The notes: a model not told the origin generated them from the sequence alone. DNA of 64,000 bases from Candidatus Jettenia caeni (GCA_000296795.1 BAFH01000003.1:1426401-1490400), one strand, 5' to 3'. Numbered from the stretch's first letter, positions 37,362 through 46,270 are shown. Made by a program: numbers and translations.

Positions 37362-38897
37362 CTAGCGTGACTTTACTAAAGTAAAGCCGAAGCAAAGTCA
37401 TAAGATATTGACATATAAGGAGAAGATGAGCAATTTGAGTGTATACACTGATATATAGAGCAATAAGGGGGAAAGGATGTGATAGGAGAGGAGAGTAGGA
37501 TTAAGCAAATATATCCAATAATTATCAGATGGACGTCATTGACCCAAAAGAAATACCTTTCATCGAAGAAGAGATAATCAAAGTGCTCCTTGATAAACAG
37601 CAAATAAATCTTGATACCTTGCTGTGTGATACGAGTAATTTTTTTACCTACATTGATTCTGGCAACAGGCAGTGCGATGTTGCCCGGAGGGGATATAATA
37701 AACAAAAGAGAATGGACTTGAAGCAGTTTGGATTATTTCTTTTAGTTTCCCGTCAGGATCAAATTCCCCTTTTTCATAAGATATATCAGGGAAATCTTTC
37801 AGATAGAACGATTTTTCAAGAGCAATTCAGAGATATGGTAAATCGATTTAAAGCCATTTCCGGCTCATTAGAGGACATAACCCTGGTATTTGACCAGGGA
37901 AATAACTCCAAGAAGATATTACAAGAGGTAAACAGCACAGTGAGTTTTGTCGGCTCTGTATCACCCTATCACCAGAGGTCTCTTATAGAAGAGGCCAATA
38001 GATCGATGAGCAAAATACAGGTAAAGGATCGTAGTGTTGATTGTTGTCGGATAAGAACCAACCTTTGGCAGATGGATCTTACGGTAGTGGTATATATTTC
38101 CGAGAAACTTCGGCAGGGACAACTCAGAGGAGTTGAGCAAAGCATAAAGAAACTCTTTGAAAAACTCAAGGGTATTCAGGAAAAAATCAAGGCACCGACT
38201 CAAAGAGGTAAAAAGAGAGACCGTGAGGAGTTAGAAGCGAGAATAACAGCACTCATTGCTTCTTCCGTACCGGAGGGTCTTATTGACTGGCGTATTGAAG
38301 ATGGGAAAAGAGATGCATTTGAACTGGACTTTTGGATAGAGCAAGAGCGGTTTGAGTATTTGAAAGAACATTGGTTTGGGCGTCGTATAGTAATCACCAA
38401 CCGTCATAAATGGGATACAGAGGAGATTATCCTGGCTTATTGGGGACAACATAAGGTGGAATATGTTTTTAAAAATCTTAAAAATCCCTTTCACTTGGCA
38501 GTGCGGCCGCAGTATCACTGGACAGACCAGAAGATTGAAGTTCATGGATTTATTTGGGTGCTTGCATTTCTTCTGGGCATGATTGCTTATAAAAGAGCCA
38601 AAGAAAAAGCACGTTTCCAGGGATCAATCTCTACACTCCTGGAGAAACTCTCATCGATAAGGCTTGCAACATTCATTGAAGGCCCTTCAGAGAAATCGAA
38701 AGGGAAATATAAGACAACTCAACATCTTGAAGAAATGGATGAAGACCTTTTAGCTCTTGTAAACGCTCTAGGAATATCTCATGCACTAGAAAAGTCTTCA
38801 ATCCCTTTCAGTGTATACAACTAAAAAATTCGCTTTCCTCATATATCTCAACACCTTAGGACTTTATTTTGACTTTACTTTAGTAAAGTCACGCTAG
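37362..38897 (+). mobile_element. IS1634-like element with 25-bp perfect ends
   Basis: Positions 37362-37386 and 38873-38897 are perfect inverted repeats of 25 bp starting CTAGCGTGACTTTACTAAAG. The ends themselves contain a smaller palindrome (CTTTACT/AGTAAAG). CTAG at each outer edge is palindromic, so it may instead be a 4-bp target duplication. Total length 1536 bp, short for the family. Confidence 0.82.
37529..38824 (+). CDS. IS1634-like transposase, probably N-terminally deleted
   Basis: 431 residues; relatives usually have about 500-600, and the helical N-terminal part is missing although both element ends are perfect. The DDE core starts with TLLCDTSNFFTYIDS (first Asp), then RRGYNKQKRMDLKQFGL, VFDQGNNSKK (second Asp) and VEYVFKNLKNPFHL with the final Glu and a Lys seven residues on. 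DWRIEDGKRDAF and IVITNRHKWDTEEI are typical of this branch. The 140 bp before the ATG have no matching frame, so an internal deletion of the element is likely. It may depend on a helper enzyme. Confidence 0.75.
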   Translation: MDVIDPKEIPFIEEEIIKVLLDKQQINLDTLLCDTSNFFTYIDSGNRQCDVARRGYNKQKRMDLKQFGLFLLVSRQDQIPLFHKIYQGNLSDRTIFQEQFRDMVNRFKAISGSLEDITLVFDQGNNSKKILQEVNSTVSFVGSVSPYHQRSLIEEANRSMSKIQVKDRSVDCCRIRTNLWQMDLTVVVYISEKLRQGQLRGVEQSIKKLFEKLKGIQEKIKAPTQRGKKRDREELEARITALIASSVPEGLIDWRIEDGKRDAFELDFWIEQERFEYLKEHWFGRRIVITNRHKWDTEEIILAYWGQHKVEYVFKNLKNPFHLAVRPQYHWTDQKIEVHGFIWVLAFLLGMIAYKRAKEKARFQGSISTLLEKLSSIRLATFIEGPSEKSKGKYKTTQHLEEMDEDLLALVNALGISHALEKSSIPFSVYN

Positions 38898-39045
38898 AAT
38901 CATTTTACTCCTTTGAGGTTGAATGTGGTATGTTTGGTTTTCATACAGAGGGTACTATAGATCATCCATACAAAATCAGGTTTTTACACTTTATTACGCG
39001 CCATGAGTAACATATCTATCACGAAAAGAATTTACCTAATTTGAC

Positions 39046-39073
39046 TTGACTTTAGCTTAGCTGAATATATAAT
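39046..39073 (+). promoter_or_regulatory. Strong sigma70-type promoter
   Basis: TTGACT at 39046-39051, a 16-nt spacer and a perfect TATAAT at 39068-39073. A second TTGACT overlaps upstream (39041). It drives the small gene at 39141. Confidence 0.65.
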
Positions 39074-39140
39074 CTTTAGCGAATTTTACAAAGATTCATT
39101 TTTACTATTTTTATAAAACTTTTTCGTGGAGATGTATAAA

Positions 39141-39308
39141 ATGATTTTAGAGGTAAATTATTCTACAGATAGTCAGCGTAAGAAAATTGAACGGCTCGCA
39201 TTTATTAAAGAGCGATACAAAAAACTCGTGCTTGATCCGAGAAGAGAAATTGAATTTGAAATAGAAAGGGCATTGGATGATGAAGACGGTGATATCGACG
39301 CTATGTAA
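39141..39308 (+). CDS. Small charged protein of unknown function
   Basis: 55 residues from the ATG at 39141, with GGAG 9 nt upstream; ATG or GTG codons at 39132/39126 are alternatives. The sequence is strongly charged, with YSTDSQRKKIERLAFIKERY followed by an acidic tail ending DDEDGDIDAM, and is predicted mostly helical. No known family. It has a clear promoter with a perfect -10 box 70 nt upstream and stands alone beside an IS element. The gap after it (39309-39590) holds only AT-rich DNA and a partial family B repeat. Confidence 0.5.
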   Translation: MILEVNYSTDSQRKKIERLAFIKERYKKLVLDPRREIEFEIERALDDEDGDIDAM

Positions 39309-39590
39309 TTATTAATTGAATACTCTACCTAATTATTTATTCCTCTATGTTACTTCCTAAGTATCTTCGAATATAAATTTCCAGTTACAATCTTCACAAA
39401 AATATACATGAATCAATAGTATGTTACGGTAAATGTACTATCGATATTTTTTATGAAATTTGGACCTGGAATATTCCCTATCAGTTTTTCTGATTAAACT
39501 ATCTGTCTGCATAAAAACCATGCAGACAGATAGGAAAACGGGTATCTCTTTGGTGATTTCGCTCCGCTTAATCCGCTACTCACTCCTCAA

Positions 39591-40754
39591 TCATTCGGTA
39601 GGGCGGATTAAACGGAGTGAATCCGCCATTGTATCTTTACCTTGCCGGTGTTTATATTTCAAAAAACCTTCAATAACAACATCATCTGAGAATCTTTTTA
39701 TCGTTATTTCGTTAACTTTTACGGATTCAGCTATAGCATCGATACCTTTTCCAAGTACAGGGGAATTTGCGCCCTGACCTCCAATAATAATCGGAGCGAT
39801 AAAAACAATAACTTTATCGGCAAGGCAATCCTCGAGTACTGCAGTAATGACTCTGCTGCCACCCTCCACTAAAATATTTGTCATTTTCATCTCACCAAGC
39901 TGCCGGAAGAGTTCCTGTAAGTCTACCCGACCGCTCATAGTGTTTGTTTGAATAACCTCACATCCCAACTGTCTGAGTTTCTTAATACGCTCGGGCAATG
40001 CGTTCCTGCTCACAGCAACTACTATTTCGCTTTCATGAATTGTCTTTAAAAGACGGGAATGTAAGGGCAACGAGGCGTTACTATCGATGATAATTCTCTT
40101 CGGATTCCTTCCTCCCTCAAGGCGGCAGGTCAGGAGAGGATCATCGCGCAATACGGTGTTAATTCCAACTAAAATCCCATCCACCTGCCCACGGACCTTA
40201 TGTGCATATACCCGTGATTCTTCGCACGTAATCCATTTTGAGTCTCCTGTATGAGTAGCAATCTTTCCATCGAGTGACATTGCCCACTTCACTATCACAT
40301 AAGGCAATCCTTGCTGCATTAATTTAAAAAAAGAGGCGTTCAATTTCATTGCCTGGAATTCCATAACCCCCAGCTTAATCTCAATCCCTGCCTCCTTTAA
40401 TTTTCGTATTCCTTTACCTGATGTAATAGGGTTAGGATCGATAATTGCAGCTATCACCTTCCCGATACCTGCCTTAACAATGGCATCAACACATGGCGCC
40501 GTCTTACCATAATGCGCGCAGGGTTCCATGGAAACATAGAGTGTTGCCCCCTTGCAGTTTGCTCCTCCCTCATGAATTGCATGCACTTCTGCATGCGCCC
40601 CCCCAAAGATCTGGTGATACCCTGTTCCGATAATCTCGTCATTTTTTACAAGTACGGCGCCTACCATGGGATTAGGCTCTACTTTTCCCCTTCCCTTTTC
40701 TGCCAATTCCAGCGCAAGCATCATGTATTTTTCATCAGTATTTACTGTAGTCAT
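39591..40754 (-). CDS. ribD: Riboflavin biosynthesis deaminase/reductase
   Basis: 387 residues. RibD deaminates the pyrimidine ring and then reduces the ribose side chain in riboflavin synthesis. The deaminase domain (about 1-145) has the zinc site GAHAEVHAI and PCAHYGKTAPCVDAI. The reductase domain (about 150-370) has VKWAMSLDGKIATHTGDSKWIT, DGILVGINTVLRDDPLLTCR and ILVEGGSRVI. The last 12 residues (MADSLRLIRPTE) are encoded by a family B repeat at 39598-39628, so the natural end was replaced or extended by a repeat. It starts 11 nt after aroA and is surely in the same transcript. Confidence 0.93.
   Translation of the reverse strand: MTTVNTDEKYMMLALELAEKGRGKVEPNPMVGAVLVKNDEIIGTGYHQIFGGAHAEVHAIHEGGANCKGATLYVSMEPCAHYGKTAPCVDAIVKAGIGKVIAAIIDPNPITSGKGIRKLKEAGIEIKLGVMEFQAMKLNASFFKLMQQGLPYVIVKWAMSLDGKIATHTGDSKWITCEESRVYAHKVRGQVDGILVGINTVLRDDPLLTCRLEGGRNPKRIIIDSNASLPLHSRLLKTIHESEIVVAVSRNALPERIKKLRQLGCEVIQTNTMSGRVDLQELFRQLGEMKMTNILVEGGSRVITAVLEDCLADKVIVFIAPIIIGGQGANSPVLGKGIDAIAESVKVNEITIKRFSDDVVIEGFLKYKHRQGKDTMADSLRLIRPTE
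39598..39628. repeat. Family B repeat inside ribD 3' end
   Basis: GTAGGGCGGATTAAACGGAG and GAATCCGCC form the same short inverted repeat as at 22442 and 30242. It lies within the last codons of ribD. Confidence 0.78.
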
Positions 40755-40765
40755 AACGCAGCAAA

Positions 40766-42034
40766 CTATGGCCGTAACTCCTCTAATCTCCGGAAGTAAT
40801 CAGGAAATGTCTTGGATACGCACTCCGGATGTTTTATAGATATTCCCTGTGCGCGCAGCCCAATCAACGCAAAACTCATAGCCATACGATGGTCATCGTA
40901 GGTTTCTATTTCTGCCGGTTGAGGCAGAGATGGTTCAATCTCAAAACCATCCTCATATTCTACTGCTGAAATCCCCATCCGGCGCAATTCATTCACGACA
41001 GCAGAAATACGGTCAGTTTCCTTTATACGCATATTTTTCACATTCCGTACCCGCGTTTTACCGCGGGCGAATACCGCTACAGATGCCAAAGTCTGCACCA
41101 CATCCGGCATATCCCCCATATCGACGTCCACCCCATGCAGCGTATCTCCCTGCACCTCAATCCAATCAACATGCATCGTAACCTTACAACCCATTTCCTT
41201 AAGGACGTCTACAAAGTGAATATCTCCCTGCAGGGAATCACTTCCGATTCCTTCAACTCTAACCTTTCCACCGGTAATTGCCGCAGCAGCAAAAAAGTAA
41301 GAAGCGGCTGATGCATCTGCCTCCACCTCATAATGCATAGCGCGATAACGTTGCCCGGATTTGACGAAGAATGTTCTGTAGTTATCGTTGCTAACGTTTA
41401 CCCCAAACTGACGCATTAATGCAAGAGTCATATCTACATAACGCTTCGAGACCAGGCTGCCTTTCACTTCTATAACGATATCCTTCTGAGCATAAGGAGC
41501 TGTCATTAATAAGGCGCTAAAGTATTGGCTGCTTAAATCTCCCTTTACAACAGCCGATCCACCGGATAATCCCTTTCCTCCGACGAGTACCGGCGGACAA
41601 CCATTATGGTATTTCGAGCTGACATCTGCCCCAAGCTGTCTTAAACCATCAAGTAAATCCTGTATAGGCCTTTCCCTCATGCGCGAAACACCGTCTATCT
41701 CATAGACCCCTTTTCCCAGGGTTAGCATAGCAGTTAAAAATCTCATCGCTGTACCTGCATTTCCAATAAACAAATTTGCCTGCTTTACTGGAATAGTTCC
41801 GCTCTTACCGTATACCACAAACCTATTAACATTTTGCTCTTCTTTAACGGGTATTCCCAGGGTATTTAAACTAGATGCCATGTATTTAGTATCATCACTA
41901 AAAAGGGCATGAGAAATTATAGATTGTCCGTCAGCCAGTGCAGCCGTAACAAGGGCGCGATTTGTATAACTCTTTGAGCCTGGAGCCTTAACTACTGCAT
42001 TGACTTTTCCTTTTATTGGTTTTATTTCGATCAC
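40766..42034 (-). CDS. aroA: 3-phosphoshikimate 1-carboxyvinyltransferase (EPSP synthase)
   Basis: 422 residues. It joins shikimate-3-phosphate and PEP in the aromatic amino-acid pathway. The family signatures are APGSKSYTNRALVTAALADG near the start, LFIGNAGTAMRFLTAMLTLG (about 82-101), RPIQDLLDGLRQLGA, SSQYFSALLM, DASAASYFFAAAAITGG, and the closing RIKETDRISAVVNELRRMG and TYDDHRMAMSFALIGLR. Length and motifs are complete. It is the first gene of an aroA-ribD transcript on the minus strand. The 227-bp gap upstream to the kinase gene shows no gene. Confidence 0.95.
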   Translation of the reverse strand: MIEIKPIKGKVNAVVKAPGSKSYTNRALVTAALADGQSIISHALFSDDTKYMASSLNTLGIPVKEEQNVNRFVVYGKSGTIPVKQANLFIGNAGTAMRFLTAMLTLGKGVYEIDGVSRMRERPIQDLLDGLRQLGADVSSKYHNGCPPVLVGGKGLSGGSAVVKGDLSSQYFSALLMTAPYAQKDIVIEVKGSLVSKRYVDMTLALMRQFGVNVSNDNYRTFFVKSGQRYRAMHYEVEADASAASYFFAAAAITGGKVRVEGIGSDSLQGDIHFVDVLKEMGCKVTMHVDWIEVQGDTLHGVDVDMGDMPDVVQTLASVAVFARGKTRVRNVKNMRIKETDRISAVVNELRRMGISAVEYEDGFEIEPSLPQPAEIETYDDHRMAMSFALIGLRAQGISIKHPECVSKTFPDYFRRLEELRP

Positions 42035-42261
42035 TTTATAGCTTACCTATGAAAAATTTCCGTACTATGATATTTCGCCAGCACTGCTTTGGGGGGGACA
42101 TGAAAATCTGTTCATCAATACACCCAAACGGTCCCAAAGTCCCTCATAAGCCTTAACCTATTCCTGATTAGAAATTTAAAACGAATATATTTTAGTTTAT
42201 TTGAAACAACTATGCAATAGTATCGTGGATATGATTTTAACGAAGAAATGAAGAAAATCTG

Positions 42262-43527
42262 CTATGTCGGTTTGAATGCTGGCAGAACTATAATAACCTT
42301 GGTAAATACACCTTCAACACTATCAATGGCAAGCCTACCCTCATGGTCCCTGATAATACTGTAACTGATGCTTAATCCTAAGCCCGTTCCTTTACTCCGG
42401 GGCTTTGTGGTATAAAACGGTTCTACTACTCTATCTCGTATCCTGGCAGGTATACCCGTGCCATGATCATAGAAGGTAATCCTTACCGCCGGACGGTTGT
42501 CTATCGTTGTTTCTTCCCCGATAATCTCAAGGATTTTATTCTCATGCACCTCTGGATATTTCTGGTTTAAGGCATATCGCGCATTACTGATAGCATTCAG
42601 AAAGACTTGCTGTATCTGCTGAGGGTGCGCAATAATTTGGGGCAATTTTGGAGAAACGTCTAACTTTATCGTAATACCCTCTTTTCGCAATTGCGCCTTT
42701 ATCAGGACAAACGTATTCGCCACTATCTCGCGGATGCTAACGATGCTCTTCTTCTCCTTTGAATCGCCAAATCTTGCAAAAGAAAGAAGACTGCTGGTTA
42801 TGTTCGCTATACGGTTAGCCTCTTTGATAATCCGGCCGGCAATATCCCTTTCCTTACTTCCTTCGCTACTTTTATTAAATAGTATCTGGGCACAGTTAAT
42901 AACACCGGTTATGGGGTTATTGATCTCGTGGGCTACACCCGCAGCCAGTTCACCTAATGATGCCAGATGTCTGGACCGTTCAGCTTCTCTTTGCAAGGTT
43001 ATCTTTTCCGTGATGTCCAGAAATGCGCCTAAGATGCCAAGAACATTACCCTTTTCATCTTTTATCGGGGTTCTCACCATCCTGACAATCAATTCCTGTC
43101 CATCTACGATATATTTCTCTTCTCTGTCATCTGTCTGCCCTGATTCTATAACCCGCTTATCCTCAGTTCTATATTTCTCGGCAAGTTCTTTGGGGAAAAA
43201 ATCATAATCGGTCTTTCCGGTAATCTCGTCTGGCCTGATATGGAGATCTCTGGCTAAATTCTCGTTACAAGACATGTATACGAAATTTTTATCCTTAGAA
43301 AATATTCTCTGAGGAAGACTCTCAAAGAGGAGCCGATATTTACTTTCGCTTGCACGAAGCGTCTTTTTAGCACGTTTACGCCTGATAATGTTACGGACAA
43401 TACTCCAAAAGCCAACAACAGAGGGAATAAACTGTTTGTATAACCATTCTGCACAAAACCAGTTCTTTGTATGGAAAGCAAAAATAGGGATTGTTACAAA
43501 GAATTTCGAGACGTGAGATAATAACAT
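42262..43527 (-). CDS. PAS sensor histidine kinase under riboswitch control
   Basis: 421 residues. A short hydrophobic N-terminus (FFVTIPIFAFHT and IPSVVGFWSIVRNIIRRKR) may touch the membrane. PAS domain about 60-175 (LFESLPQRIFSKDKNFVYM), then HisKA with the phospho-His in [16 protein letters not shown] (about 205), then HATPase_c with NARYALNQ, DHGTGIP and KGTGLGLSISYS. It is a close paralogue of the PAS-to-end part of the kinase at 9406-11394. The start ATG is fixed by AAGGGG 7 nt upstream. That site is paired within a stem directly joined to a c-di-GMP-I aptamer, so translation should respond to c-di-GMP. No receiver gene is adjacent. Confidence 0.87.
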   Translation of the reverse strand: MLLSHVSKFFVTIPIFAFHTKNWFCAEWLYKQFIPSVVGFWSIVRNIIRRKRAKKTLRASESKYRLLFESLPQRIFSKDKNFVYMSCNENLARDLHIRPDEITGKTDYDFFPKELAEKYRTEDKRVIESGQTDDREEKYIVDGQELIVRMVRTPIKDEKGNVLGILGAFLDITEKITLQREAERSRHLASLGELAAGVAHEINNPITGVINCAQILFNKSSEGSKERDIAGRIIKEANRIANITSSLLSFARFGDSKEKKSIVSIREIVANTFVLIKAQLRKEGITIKLDVSPKLPQIIAHPQQIQQVFLNAISNARYALNQKYPEVHENKILEIIGEETTIDNRPAVRITFYDHGTGIPARIRDRVVEPFYTTKPRSKGTGLGLSISYSIIRDHEGRLAIDSVEGVFTKVIIVLPAFKPT

Positions 43528-43585
43528 GCCAGCACCCCTTTATAAAATTTGGCCGTAACAAACACAGCGGCCTATGGAGTGCTGT
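43528..43585 (-). promoter_or_regulatory. Expression platform sequestering the kinase ribosome site
   Basis: On the minus strand CAGCACTCC, just after the aptamer, can pair with GGGGTGCTG next to the ATG, hiding the AAGGGG ribosome site. A GGCCG/CGGCC hairpin fills the loop. There is no U-tract, so control is likely at translation. Confidence 0.62.
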
Positions 43586-43681
43586 ATTCGCCCGGCAACC
43601 CTGCTACCATATTCTTAATGAAGATTTAGGCCAGTGGCTTTGCGTCCCATCCTTTCGAATGGTTTGCCTTTATCAGGTTTC
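43586..43681 (-). promoter_or_regulatory. c-di-GMP-I (GEMM-I) riboswitch aptamer
   Basis: Read on the minus strand: GATAAAGGCAAACCATTCGA, then AAGGATGGGACGCAAAGCC, then ACTGGCCTAAATC and finally GGTAGCAGGGTTGCCGGGCG. All conserved GEMM-I parts are present: GGCAAACC, a short P1b hairpin with GAAA loop, GGGACGCAAAGCC, GGCCTAA pairing with the GGTAGC side, and the closing GTTGCC. The ligand-contacting G (second G of GGCAAA) is kept, favouring c-di-GMP over cGAMP. Confidence 0.92.
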
Positions 43682-44075
43682 AAAAATTAACTTTATAGAT
43701 ACAAACGTTACGTTTAGCATTTTACATACCAATAAACGATATAGCAACTACAAATCGTTAATAGTGCTCAATATTTATCATATTTTTCATCTTAACATAC
43801 GTATTGTATGAAATAGGTTCAAAAAATTTTACATGACAAAAATGTATCTTGTAGTACACAAATGTTCCTTGATACAGAGTATTCAGAGATATATCCATTG
43901 TTTTTTCTTTCTCAATTTTATATTATTTGCATAGAGCATTGCCCGATCTCAGATCTGCTTATCATAAGCAGAGAGAGAAAACTATTGTGCTCACAGACAG
44001 CTCATAGTAAAATTATCATGAAAGATTCATTTTTCACATTATCTTTAGTATTATCTATAATAAAAGGCTTTTAAA
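43682..44075. other. Divergent regulatory gap with operator-like palindrome
   Basis: No gene. Upstream DNA of two divergent genes. On the plus strand TTCACA (44033-44038), a 17-nt spacer and TATAAT (44056-44061) form a good promoter whose transcript would begin only about 8 nt before the radical SAM start at 44076. TCTGCTTATCATAAGCAGA at 43954-43972 is a perfect 9+1+9 palindrome that could be an operator. Confidence 0.5.
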
Positions 44076-45962
44076 ATGAATTACAAACCCTATGCAATCT
44101 CCTGGAACACGACCTATCGATGCAACTTGCGTTGCAGCCATTGTTACCTCGATACCAATGCATTAACCAGGCAATCCGCCAATGAGCTTAGCACTCAGGA
44201 AGGGTTTAAGCTTATAGATCAAATGGCAGAGCTTAATCCTAACTTGCTGCTAATCCTTACGGGTGGAGAACCACTATTAAGGAAGGATATTTATGATCTT
44301 GCCTCCTATGCCTCTCAGAAAGGGATGATGATAGTGCTGGGCACGAATGGGAATTTAATTGATGATGATGTGGCAAAGAGATTGAAACAAAGTGGTGTAA
44401 CCGGTATTGGTATTAGCCTTGATTCTATAATGCCTGAAAGACATGACAAATTCAGGGGGATTTCACGTGCATGGGATGATACCCTCAACGGAATTGAGGC
44501 ATGCCGCAGGCAAGGCATCGAATTCCAAATACAAACAACCGTCACGAAAGAGAATTTTCATGAGATTGCCAATATTATCGAATTCTCATATAATCTTGGT
44601 GCCAGGGTATTTAACCTATTCTTTCTGGTCTGTACCGGTAAAGGTCAGGAGTTGACCGATATTACACCGCAGCAGTACGATCAGGCATTGCACCAGCTTT
44701 ATACTATACAAAAGAACTATCAGGGGAAAATGATGGTGGGAGCAAAATGCGCACCACACTACCGAAGGATTGTGTATGAACATGATACCACCTCTCCACT
44801 CATCAGGACGTATGCTGGCGGTTGTCCGGCTGCTACCCACTACTGCAGGATCACACCGGAAGGCGATGTTACACCGTGTCCTTATATGCCTAATGTTTCC
44901 GGAAATGTAAGAGAGAAAAGTTTTGTGGAGATTTGGAAAAATACCCCCGATTTTCAAACTTTGCGAAATACTGATCTGAATGGCAGATGCGGTGTCTGTG
45001 AGTTTAAGTACATCTGCAAAGGATGCAGGGCAAGGGCGCTTGCAACCTCAGGGAACCAGATGGATGAAGATGGATGGTGCAATTATATCCCGGGGAAATA
45101 TGGCAATACAGTTATCCAATTAGCACCAGCCGAAACCTTTGGGGTTGAAGAAAACTTCACCATGAGCTGGAGTTCCGAGGCAAAAAATATCCTGAAACAA
45201 ATCCCCTCTTTCGGACGGGGTATGGTCATTAAAAATGTTGAAGGTTATGCAGCAAAGAGCAACCATCATGAAATAACCTTGGAAGTAATGAGGGCCTCAC
45301 GGGAAGAGATGATAGCAAAGAAAAGAACTGCATTCCCGACAAAAAGTGAAAGTAAAGCTGGCACTAACACAGAAGATGGAGGCCAGGTACATCAGGATGG
45401 TGAAATCCCCTGGGCTGAGGAGGCGCGAAAACGTGTTGCAAATGCGCCGGATTTTGTACGGCCAGGTATTTATAAGCTTATGCAGAAAAAGGCGCGCCAG
45501 CATGGTTATAAAGAGATTACTTCTAAATTCCTTTCCGAAATACGGGATGAATCTATGCAGCTCGCATCAAAACGTATTAAGAATATCGGATTTGATGAAC
45601 TAAGGATGGATGCATGGGATAAGGCCAAAGAAAAGTTAAAAAGTGCACACAAAAAAGAGGTTATTGATACTATTAAGGCATTTCTTGATGAACGTACTAT
45701 CAGGAATGAGGGCATCATTACTAAATTTCAGGCATATTTGAAGGATTCAGGTACGACAATGCAAAAAGAACCTCCTTCTTCACCTATATGGACAGAGGAA
45801 GCAAAGCAACGTCTGGAGAAGGCGCCTATATTTATCAGAGGCAGGGCAAAAAAAGCAATTGAAGGCTTCGCGATCCGGCGAGGTGCTGCAATGATTACCT
45901 GCGAAATGATCGATCAATACATGAAAGATATTCCTTCTTTTGTTAAGAATAAACTCAAGTAA
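44076..45962 (+). CDS. NirJ/AhbD-like radical SAM protein with three PCP_red-like repeats
   Basis: 628 residues. Residues 1 to about 350 form a radical SAM/SPASM protein: SAM-cluster motif CNLRCSHC near residue 14, LTGGEPLLRKDIY, GISLDSIMPERHDKFRG, and a C-terminal cluster region with CGVCEFKYICKGCRARAL. This part resembles NirJ/AhbD enzymes that trim tetrapyrrole side chains. The remainder holds three copies of a module of about 45-60 residues like the C-terminal domain of protochlorophyllide reductase (PCP_red): WSSEAKNILKQIPSFGRG, WAEEARKRVANAPDFVRPG and WTEEAKQRLEKAPIFIRGR, each followed by a G-x-x-x-IT motif. The fusion suggests work on a tetrapyrrole, perhaps a modified heme. The substrate is not known. 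Confidence 0.78.
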   Translation: MNYKPYAISWNTTYRCNLRCSHCYLDTNALTRQSANELSTQEGFKLIDQMAELNPNLLLILTGGEPLLRKDIYDLASYASQKGMMIVLGTNGNLIDDDVAKRLKQSGVTGIGISLDSIMPERHDKFRGISRAWDDTLNGIEACRRQGIEFQIQTTVTKENFHEIANIIEFSYNLGARVFNLFFLVCTGKGQELTDITPQQYDQALHQLYTIQKNYQGKMMVGAKCAPHYRRIVYEHDTTSPLIRTYAGGCPAATHYCRITPEGDVTPCPYMPNVSGNVREKSFVEIWKNTPDFQTLRNTDLNGRCGVCEFKYICKGCRARALATSGNQMDEDGWCNYIPGKYGNTVIQLAPAETFGVEENFTMSWSSEAKNILKQIPSFGRGMVIKNVEGYAAKSNHHEITLEVMRASREEMIAKKRTAFPTKSESKAGTNTEDGGQVHQDGEIPWAEEARKRVANAPDFVRPGIYKLMQKKARQHGYKEITSKFLSEIRDESMQLASKRIKNIGFDELRMDAWDKAKEKLKSAHKKEVIDTIKAFLDERTIRNEGIITKFQAYLKDSGTTMQKEPPSSPIWTEEAKQRLEKAPIFIRGRAKKAIEGFAIRRGAAMITCEMIDQYMKDIPSFVKNKLK

Positions 45963-46013
45963 AAACAGGGGCTTAAGGGCATGAAAACACATGAGGCCTC
46001 TATAGTTTTATGA

Positions 46014-46116
46014 TGTAGGGCAAGAGTTTTATGATGTAGGGCAAGGCTTTAGCCTTGCCTCCTCTCGCTTAAACGTGCACGGGGGATAGGATAGCAACCC
46101 TAAAGAGTTACCCTGA
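46014..46116. repeat. Family A repeat with partial tandem duplication
   Basis: A TTTTATGATGTAGGGCAAG unit appears twice in tandem (about 46006 and 46027), followed by GGCTTTAGCCTTGCC and a decayed GCAACCCTAAAGAGTTACCC arm. The remainder of 45963-46270 has small palindromes (GGTTCA/TGAACC, TTGAAT/ATTCAA) but no gene. Confidence 0.65.
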
Positions 46117-46270
46117 ATTAAAAATTCCTGTACATCAAATGATGCCACCTTTCAGCAACAATTTTGCTGGTTCAATCGTCCTTGGCTGAACCAAGGCATA
46201 TTGAATTTCCCAAGTATTCAATAAGGGCGAACACCGAGTACTTCTCTATAAGCTCATAAAAGAACTTGTC

